In this document: in pieces, positions 1 to 5,174 of the stretch
Position numbering within the stretch: the first letter of the stretch is position 1
How the letters are laid out: each line of letters opens with the position of its first letter
DNA from: an uncultured Paracoccaceae bacterium
Lineage (GTDB): Bacteria > Pseudomonadota > Alphaproteobacteria > Rhodobacterales > Rhodobacteraceae
NCBI GenBank assembly: GCA_938038825.1
Contig: CALHST010000411.1
Coordinates: 1 to 5,174 of the forward strand
Length of the DNA: 5,174 nt
Direction: 5' to 3'
Position numbers and translations under genes: made by a program
Notes under the pieces: generated by a model
Seen by the model: only the letters and a program-made list of their open reading frames with translations
What the model was told of the DNA's origin: nothing
Databases searched by the model: none

Positions 1-215
1 ATCGGTGTCAGCGTATGGCCGTGAACGGCCAAGGCTTCGCGGATAATTTCAACTTCGATGCCCCCTTTGGTGTCGGGGAAGGTGTAAGGCGGGGTTGATC
101 CCGAGAAGGTCATTTTGACCTCGCTCGCAGAGACGCCTTGCGCCCCAAATCCCAAACCAGCGGCCATCAATCCCAGCCAGGCCAACAGTGTCATAAACTT
201 CATTCTTGGTCGCAT
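1..215 (-). CDS. Periplasmic solute-binding protein (family 3-like), N-terminal part only
   Basis: The first 71 codons of a gene that runs off the left edge. The translation begins MRPRMKFMTLLAWL, a basic stretch followed by a hydrophobic core to about residue 24, then a probable signal peptidase I site after VSA (residues 28-30, near base 126). The mature part starts SEVKMTFSGSTPPYTFPD and continues GGIEVEIIREAL. This is the usual opening of type-2 periplasmic binding proteins: a beta strand, a P-P-Y/F loop that contacts the ligand, then a glycine before a helix. Such proteins feed ABC transporters or work as stand-alone sensors. The start at 215 is preferred because GGGGGA sits seven bases upstream; an in-frame ATG at 203 would lack good spacing. 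The gene begins 19 bases after the nucleoside hydrolase stop, so it is very likely co-transcribed and may bind the substrate or a product of the two enzymes. The ligand cannot be told from this fragment, and a related extracellular sensor protein is possible. Confidence 0.82.
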   Translation of the reverse strand, partial: MRPRMKFMTLLAWLGLMAAGLGFGAQGVSASEVKMTFSGSTPPYTFPDTKGGIEVEIIREALAVHGHTLTP

Positions 216-222
216 GTCGTTT

Positions 223-228
223 TCCCCC
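223..228 (-). promoter_or_regulatory. Ribosome binding site of the solute-binding protein gene
   Basis: GGGGGA on the minus strand, seven bases before the ATG at 215, inside the short gap after the hydrolase's tandem stop codons (237-232). It decides for the start at 215 over the downstream in-frame ATG codons at 203 and 194. Confidence 0.7.
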
Positions 229-234
229 AAATTA

Positions 235-1245
235 TCAGTCGTTTTGAATGCTTGACCACTGATCCAACGCATATTTGCGCACCATCGCGGCCGTTTTTCC
301 CTTTGCCGCGGACGCGATTTTCACAGTGCGCCCAGACTTGTCCCCCGCGTCTTTAACACGTCCTTGTTCCGGTCCATAGCTGGTTTCGATCCACAATTTC
401 GTGTCCGTGTAGTCAAAAAACGCCCGATCTTTGTCCAAGTCTTTAATTTCATTCAGCAACCCGATTGTGGTCACAACGTCCCAAAGACATGCCCCCCCTT
501 GTGGCACGACCACCGAATAGGCATTTGCCAGAAAATCGATCACTGGATGCTTCTTGGCCAATGGGTTCATTTTGTCCCGGATCCAGGATGCCTCGTTTGG
601 ATAGGCGTTTGTGACATTCAGTGGGAATTGAAAGATCTGTGCCGGGTGCAGGTTTTCGTAAACGGCTTTCGCCGCGAAGGGGTCATAAAAGACATTCCAT
701 TCGCTGTGCATCGGCGCATTTGGCACCAAATCGGGTGAGATATTGCCCGGCACATGTGCCCCAATAACGCCGCCCATCCAATAAAGCGATTTGATCTTGT
801 TCCACCAAGAAGGATCGCGCTGCATACAATGCGCCAAGGGTGTCAGCCCGCTCAGGGTCAATACCACAAGGGAATCCTGATCTGCACGCTTCACGATCGA
901 GGCCAGAAGTTCGTCACCGTCGATGGGCGGATTGTCCTCCAATCCGGGTATTTCCTTCAAAGCGGGCATGGTGTTCAGCACCAGCGGATACTGTCGGTAC
1001 GCCCATGGGAAACCGTTCACAGCGCGCGTGTTGCTGAGCCCGACTTTGACGTCAGTCATGCCGCCCATTGCCAGAATACGTTGTGTGACCCACACGGCAG
1101 GCGCGCCATAGCAATCGCCATTCACAACAATCACGCCTTGCAGATCAAATGTATTTTGGAAGTCATGTCCCATCAAAAGCGCAATCGATGCAAATTCGTC
1201 TACAGCACCGTCATGCAGAACGACCAAAGGAATTTTAGCTGTCAT
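235..1245 (-). CDS. Inosine-uridine nucleoside hydrolase family protein with an atypical active site
   Basis: Complete 336-residue protein, a little longer than the roughly 310-320 usual for the family. Members use a bound Ca2+ to hydrolyse the N-glycosidic bond of ribonucleosides, giving ribose and a free base. No signal peptide is visible, so it is probably cytoplasmic. The N-terminal signature, usually DxDxxxDD, reads LHDGAVDE (10-17): the first Asp is Leu and the last is Glu, leaving Asp12, Asp16 and Glu17. SGLTPLA (132-138) matches the GPLTNLA strand. GN at 167-168 and SEWNVFYDPFAA (181-192) match the GN...EFN ribose-binding region, with about eight extra residues between. CLWDVV (253-258) matches the C-terminal HD motif, with Trp255 in place of the His and Asp256 kept. 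The start at 1245 is supported by AAGGA seven bases upstream. It lies 11 bases after the molybdenum hydroxylase and ends in tandem stops (TGA TAA). The fold family is secure; activity on ordinary inosine or uridine is not. It could act on a modified nucleoside or another N-glycoside. Confidence 0.9.
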   Translation of the reverse strand: MTAKIPLVVLHDGAVDEFASIALLMGHDFQNTFDLQGVIVVNGDCYGAPAVWVTQRILAMGGMTDVKVGLSNTRAVNGFPWAYRQYPLVLNTMPALKEIPGLEDNPPIDGDELLASIVKRADQDSLVVLTLSGLTPLAHCMQRDPSWWNKIKSLYWMGGVIGAHVPGNISPDLVPNAPMHSEWNVFYDPFAAKAVYENLHPAQIFQFPLNVTNAYPNEASWIRDKMNPLAKKHPVIDFLANAYSVVVPQGGACLWDVVTTIGLLNEIKDLDKDRAFFDYTDTKLWIETSYGPEQGRVKDAGDKSGRTVKIASAAKGKTAAMVRKYALDQWSSIQND

Positions 1246-1252
1246 GATCTTA

Positions 1253-1257
1253 TCCTT
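1253..1257 (-). promoter_or_regulatory. Ribosome binding site of the nucleoside hydrolase gene
   Basis: AAGGA on the minus strand, seven bases before the ATG at 1245. Its first A is the last base of the upstream TAA stop codon (1259-1257), so termination of the hydroxylase and initiation of the hydrolase are probably translationally coupled. Confidence 0.75.
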
Positions 1258-4200
1258 TATGACTGTTTCTTAAGTGAAAATGCGTCAGGCGTAACACCGC
1301 ACGCCTGCTGAATACGGGCCGTTGTGGCCGGGGCATCAATGTTGACCCAAGACGTGTCACCGGCATCTGCGCGCGCGGCCTGAATGGCGTTGCGGATCGC
1401 ATAAAAGGCAGAATTGGCCAGCACGAGCCCAAATTCGCTGGCCCCCTTGGAGGACTTCACCCCGGAAGAGGGGCGTTCAGGCCCGATATCGGTCATGCCT
1501 TTGCTGGGCACGTAATCCTTGTTGGCAATCCCGACGCGGAAGTCTTCGGGGATGGAATGAATGGTCGGCGGTTTATAGGCCCATGTGCCAAAGGTGGTGA
1601 GGGCACCAAGTGCTACGCCGTTCAAGGGCGCTTGATCTGGTGTTTGCCACAACATCTCTTCTGATGTGAGATACCCCAGACCTTGGATAAAGGCGCCTTC
1701 CATTTGGCCCACATCCAGCAGGGGGTTGAGCGATTTGCCAATATCCCCGCGGATGTCGGCGCGCACAAAGTTCCACTCGCCCGTCAGCACATCAATTTCG
1801 ACTTCGCTGATGGCGGCGGAATACAGGTGATACAGGAACGGGGTGCCATAAGGATGGGCGTTGTCGATGGCTGAATAATCCGGCACGCTGTAACGCGCAC
1901 TGACGGCCAGGTTCAGCCGGTTTGTATAAGCCAGTTGAACCACCATGTCCCACACATCTGCCCACCGGCTGCGCCAGTTCAACACAACGGTTTCGACCAT
2001 CGCCTTATAGTCGCGCTCTGCCGGGGTGGTATTCTTTTGGATATCACGGAAAGAATATTGTTCCAGCGTGGCGCAGAACTCTTCGAGCCGTTCGCGCAAT
2101 TGGCGACAGGCCAGTTCGACCGCGCTGCCATTCAGATCAGACCCGGTGGAGGCCGCCGTCGGGGCCGCGTCACCCACCACTTGGGTGGTGGTTGTGCCCA
2201 TCTGGATCTTGGACATGGGGATGCCCAACGTATGGGCTGCGATTTGGGCCATTTGGGTTTGCAACCCTTGGCCCATTTCCACGCCGCCGTGGCGCACCAG
2301 CACAGTGCCATCTGCGGAATAGGCCAGAACATAAGCCCCGCCTTGGTTTAACGTGCCACGAGGGCCCGTAAACGCATTGCCGTATTTCAGCGGCATCGCA
2401 AACAGGCCCCGTTTCTTCCAACGGTTGGCTTTGTTGAAGGCTGCGACTGCCGCTTGTCGCTCTTCGAATTCGGGTTCGCGCAGCATTGCTTGATAGGTGT
2501 TATCCAGACTGAATTTCGACAGGGGCTGCATATACGGCGTGAAGCCATGGGCTTTGGTCGCGTAATCCTGCACATAGAGCAGTTGCGCATCGCTTAGGGC
2601 CGCACCCGTGCCATTCAGCGCATCCACCAGCGTATGGGTGGACGTAAAGCGGGTTCCGATCAGTTTGCGAATGTCCGTCAGCTGCGCGTCCGTAAACAGC
2701 CCGCATTGTTCAAAGACCACCATGCTTTGTTCGGTAACCTGATAGGGCGGGCCGACCTCTTTACCGTCGGTGTACATGTTCAGCGTGCGCACCTGTTCCA
2801 CAGTTTGGCCGCTGGCATGGGCGACATGGGAAATGATGCCTTCGATGATATTCATGCATTGGATGATGCCGAACCCGCGATAGGCCGTCGAAGACACCTT
2901 GTTGGTTTGGTACGCATCTGCGGTCGTTTGCCATGTCTGGATGTCATAGGTGTTGTCCGCCAGCATCTGAACGAAGTCCAGAATTGAAAAGGACATGTCA
3001 TAGGAACACCCCCCGTCCGAACGGAACGCCACTTTCATGCCGTGGATCTTGCCACTGTCATCATAGGCCACGTTATAGTCAGCCTCGAACGGGTGGCGGT
3101 TGCCGGACATGATCATGTTTGTGTTGCGATCCAGAACCAGACGCACGGGCCGATCCATAACAACAGCCGCCACCGCAGCGGCAGAGGAATAAAAAGACGT
3201 GCGCACTTGCTTGCCGCCAAAACCGCCGCCCAATCGGGTTAGCACCACGTTGACCTTGCTGGCCGGAACCCCAAGCGCATTGGCGGCGCCATATTGGTTG
3301 TCTGCCAGGTTTTGGGTAGAGGCGTGCAAGGTCAGGGCACCGTTTTCACCGGGCACTGCAAGGTTCGAAATGGTTTCCAGATAAAAGTGGTTCTGGGCAC
3401 CGGTTCTGTGGGTCCCAGAAAGCGTTTTATACTTGCCGCCCAACGGTTTGGTCGGATCGCGCAACCAGTCTTGATCACTGCCCGGACGCACAATTGTATT
3501 GATGTGGGTCATCGCAGGATTGGTCGACGGGTTGTTGGTGTAAACGGTTTTGTAGTCGATCGCCTGATCCAGCGTCAAAATCGGCGCACCCACAGGCTGC
3601 ATGACGTAATTTGTGCGCACATCATCTGCAATGCGCTGCGCGTCCACGCGGGATTCAGACAGGATCAGACAAAGGGGGGCGCCAGCGGATTGGAAGAAGG
3701 TGGGTTGGAAGAGTGTTTCGTTCTGCTGTGCTTTTGCCTTGATGGAGGCGGGCAATTCTGAATAGCCTTCGGGCACAAACAACGGCTCATCCCCACCGGG
3801 GCCTGCCCAGTTGGCCTCTTTGTTCGGGACATCTTCATAGTCGATCAACCCCTGAAAAGCGCGCCCGTATTTCTTTTTGAGAACCGAGATCACGTCGGCG
3901 CGGGCTGCGTTCGAATGGCCGTTCAAGGTGTACCAAAAGGTGCCGTTGGCCTCAGTCGAATAGACATAAGCGGCTTCCAGCGTTTTCGGAGGAACGGGAA
4001 GGGTTTGCACATATTCGGCATCCCCGCAGGTCTGCTCAAACGCCGAGAGTTTCACCATCGGGGCCGACAGTGGAAGCTCTTCGGGATATTCGTAATAGCT
4101 TTGCCGCCCCGTTGAGATCCCGCGTTCAAACCCGGCGGCGCCACTTATCTGTGTTCGGTCAATCTCGGCCAGTTTGGACTGGTCGGAAATCTCAAGGAAA

Positions 4201-5174
4201 CACTTGTAAAACAGCGACAGCGCCAGTGATTTGCGATAGGCCCATGGTGTGTGATCAATCTCGGGTACTGTGCCAAGATCGGTGGGGGGCAAAGCGAACT
4301 CTTCGACTTCTTGTTCCAGCACTTTCAAGGCGCCGGCCAAGGTGTCTTGGTTCCAGGGTTTTCCTTGCAAATATGTTTCGGTCTGCTTTGCGCGTATGGC
4401 CTTAAAGAACGGATTGCCGGAATCCGGGTAATCCCCCAATTCACAGTTCAACCCGTTATAGACCAAACGAGACGCCATGATTTTTCCGCCCTGGATACAG
4501 ACCCAGAGCGCGTTGTTCACAATGGCATGGGAATTATCCGGGCGGGCGCGCACTTTGTGGCTGACGATATATTGTTCTGCGTCAGTGACGGGCAGAACGA
4601 CTTGGGTAAACAGGGCTGGTTTGCCCTTTATGGCATCCACGGGCAAGTCCAGCGGGTTGCAGGTATAGGGGCCTTTTTTCGTCGCCCAATCGGTGACCTG
4701 AACCTGTGCCCCCATCGCTTCAAGCACCACAATCATGTCTGACAGAAAGCCCTTGTTCACAGCCATGGACAGGTTCCCGGCCAGCGAGGCGACCTGACGC
4801 ACCTGGTGGTTTGCGACCCAGCTGATATGACGCAACAGGTTTCGGTATCCCCGTGTTGTGTCTTCGGTGCCTTGGGCGATCCGTTCTTCCAAATGGGCAG
4901 ACAGATCCGCCAAGGTCATCGAAGCGCCGATCACCAGATCATCATCCGGTTGCGTGCCATGTGATATTTTGTGCGTCAGTTCCGAGATCCGGGTGAGATC
5001 AACAACAGTGTCATAGCGTCCCACCCATTCGGTATAAATCGGCCGTGTTTTATAGATACCGATGCTGGAATTCCCCGAGACAAAGCGAAGTCCGTCATGT
5101 TTTTCGGCAATCTGTTCCAGTGTGGCCCCAAGATGGTCCATGCTTGTTGGGCGGAAATACGTCCCCGACAGCGC
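1257..5174 (-). CDS. Single-chain xanthine dehydrogenase/aldehyde oxidase family molybdenum hydroxylase, 5'-truncated by the window edge
   Basis: Predicted cytoplasmic molybdenum-cofactor flavoenzyme that hydroxylates an N-heterocycle or aldehyde and passes electrons to FAD. Residues are numbered from the Met codon at 5141. That Met is not the true start: the frame stays open for 11 more codons to the edge, these encode a typical FAD-domain opening (YFRPTSMDHL), and no Shine-Dalgarno sequence precedes it. Domains seen: FAD-binding 1-200 (SGNSSIG near 22-28, ASLAGN at 118-123), FAD-domain C-terminal part about 200-317, a linker, the hammerhead domain about 370-512, and molybdopterin binding 575-1290. 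Hallmarks are NHFYLET (584-590), STQN, GGGFGGK (638-644), YRGFG, HGGVEMGQG (951-959), APTAAS, LNP and a probable catalytic Glu1236 in GASEFG. By gap-free alignment from memory to vertebrate XDH, the purine-recognising Glu802 and Arg880 are Gln645 and Phe723, so xanthine may not be the substrate. The usual N-terminal [2Fe-2S] domains would lie beyond 5174; a separate Fe-S subunit is the alternative. Family assignment is very secure, substrate unknown. The stop (TAA) overlaps the next gene's ribosome binding site. Confidence 0.95.
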   Translation of the reverse strand, partial: ALSGTYFRPTSMDHLGATLEQIAEKHDGLRFVSGNSSIGIYKTRPIYTEWVGRYDTVVDLTRISELTHKISHGTQPDDDLVIGASMTLADLSAHLEERIAQGTEDTTRGYRNLLRHISWVANHQVRQVASLAGNLSMAVNKGFLSDMIVVLEAMGAQVQVTDWATKKGPYTCNPLDLPVDAIKGKPALFTQVVLPVTDAEQYIVSHKVRARPDNSHAIVNNALWVCIQGGKIMASRLVYNGLNCELGDYPDSGNPFFKAIRAKQTETYLQGKPWNQDTLAGALKVLEQEVEEFALPPTDLGTVPEIDHTPWAYRKSLALSLFYKCFLEISDQSKLAEIDRTQISGAAGFERGISTGRQSYYEYPEELPLSAPMVKLSAFEQTCGDAEYVQTLPVPPKTLEAAYVYSTEANGTFWYTLNGHSNAARADVISVLKKKYGRAFQGLIDYEDVPNKEANWAGPGGDEPLFVPEGYSELPASIKAKAQQNETLFQPTFFQSAGAPLCLILSESRVDAQRIADDVRTNYVMQPVGAPILTLDQAIDYKTVYTNNPSTNPAMTHINTIVRPGSDQDWLRDPTKPLGGKYKTLSGTHRTGAQNHFYLETISNLAVPGENGALTLHASTQNLADNQYGAANALGVPASKVNVVLTRLGGGFGGKQVRTSFYSSAAAVAAVVMDRPVRLVLDRNTNMIMSGNRHPFEADYNVAYDDSGKIHGMKVAFRSDGGCSYDMSFSILDFVQMLADNTYDIQTWQTTADAYQTNKVSSTAYRGFGIIQCMNIIEGIISHVAHASGQTVEQVRTLNMYTDGKEVGPPYQVTEQSMVVFEQCGLFTDAQLTDIRKLIGTRFTSTHTLVDALNGTGAALSDAQLLYVQDYATKAHGFTPYMQPLSKFSLDNTYQAMLREPEFEERQAAVAAFNKANRWKKRGLFAMPLKYGNAFTGPRGTLNQGGAYVLAYSADGTVLVRHGGVEMGQGLQTQMAQIAAHTLGIPMSKIQMGTTTTQVVGDAAPTAASTGSDLNGSAVELACRQLRERLEEFCATLEQYSFRDIQKNTTPAERDYKAMVETVVLNWRSRWADVWDMVVQLAYTNRLNLAVSARYSVPDYSAIDNAHPYGTPFLYHLYSAAISEVEIDVLTGEWNFVRADIRGDIGKSLNPLLDVGQMEGAFIQGLGYLTSEEMLWQTPDQAPLNGVALGALTTFGTWAYKPPTIHSIPEDFRVGIANKDYVPSKGMTDIGPERPSSGVKSSKGASEFGLVLANSAFYAIRNAIQAARADAGDTSWVNIDAPATTARIQQACGVTPDAFSLKKQS

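Noticed and set aside
216..234. Possible terminator or promoter between the hydrolase and the binding protein
   Set aside because: Only 19 bases, taken up by a second stop codon and a ribosome binding site; no inverted repeat or promoter boxes.
754..1311. Plus-strand open frame of 185 codons
   Set aside because: Lies antisense to the nucleoside hydrolase and the 3' end of the hydroxylase, both with clear family motifs. Its translation shows no recognisable domain.
1922..2371. Overlapping plus-strand open frames of 149 and 138 codons
   Set aside because: Two mutually overlapping frames antisense to the MGQG and APTAAS motifs of the hydroxylase; low-complexity Pro/Arg-rich or Gly/His-rich translations.
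3294..3761. Plus-strand open frame of 155 codons
   Set aside because: Antisense to the hammerhead and molybdenum domains; rich in Arg and His and without family features.
4251..4742. Plus-strand open frame of 163 codons
   Set aside because: Antisense to the conserved FAD domain, with no convincing start signal or motif; a shadow of the real frame.
1257..5174. Naming the large gene as a true xanthine dehydrogenase
   Set aside because: The fold and cofactor domains match, but the purine-recognising Glu and Arg are Gln and Phe, so a specific substrate and gene symbol are not justified.

Overview
The window looks like bacterial DNA of moderate-to-high GC content, most likely from an alphaproteobacterium. 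That placement is only an impression from codon use and gene style; there is no rRNA or marker gene to confirm it. All genes are on the minus strand and packed as an operon read from right to left. Both ends of the window cut a gene. No tRNA, rRNA, CRISPR array, insertion sequence or terminator was seen, and there is no intergenic stretch longer than 19 bases.

Right to left, the layout is as follows. (1) Positions 5174 to 1257 hold the body of a very large molybdenum hydroxylase of the xanthine dehydrogenase/aldehyde oxidase family. An FAD domain and the complete molybdopterin-binding region lie on one polypeptide. The reading frame is open to the window edge, so the N-terminus lies outside, probably including the usual [2Fe-2S] domains. 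(2) After 11 bases comes a complete 336-residue protein of the inosine-uridine nucleoside hydrolase family (1245 to 235) with an altered metal-binding signature. (3) After another 19 bases comes the start of a secreted solute-binding protein (215 to 1), with a clear signal peptide. It runs off the left edge.

Taken together, the genes suggest a small uptake-and-breakdown pathway: a periplasmic protein binds a small molecule, a hydrolase could cleave an N-glycosidic bond, and a molybdenum hydroxylase could oxidise the released heterocycle. The simplest reading is purine nucleoside breakdown, but both enzymes argue for caution. The hydroxylase keeps the general catalytic residues (equivalents of vertebrate XDH Gln767, Arg912, Phe914, Phe1009, Gln1040, Glu1261). 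It replaces the two residues that recognise purines (Glu802 becomes Gln, Arg880 becomes Phe). The hydrolase has lost the first Asp of its signature and the active-site His. The substrate may therefore be a modified nucleoside, another N-heterocycle or an aldehyde. This pairing of changed specificity residues in linked genes is the most interesting signal in the window.
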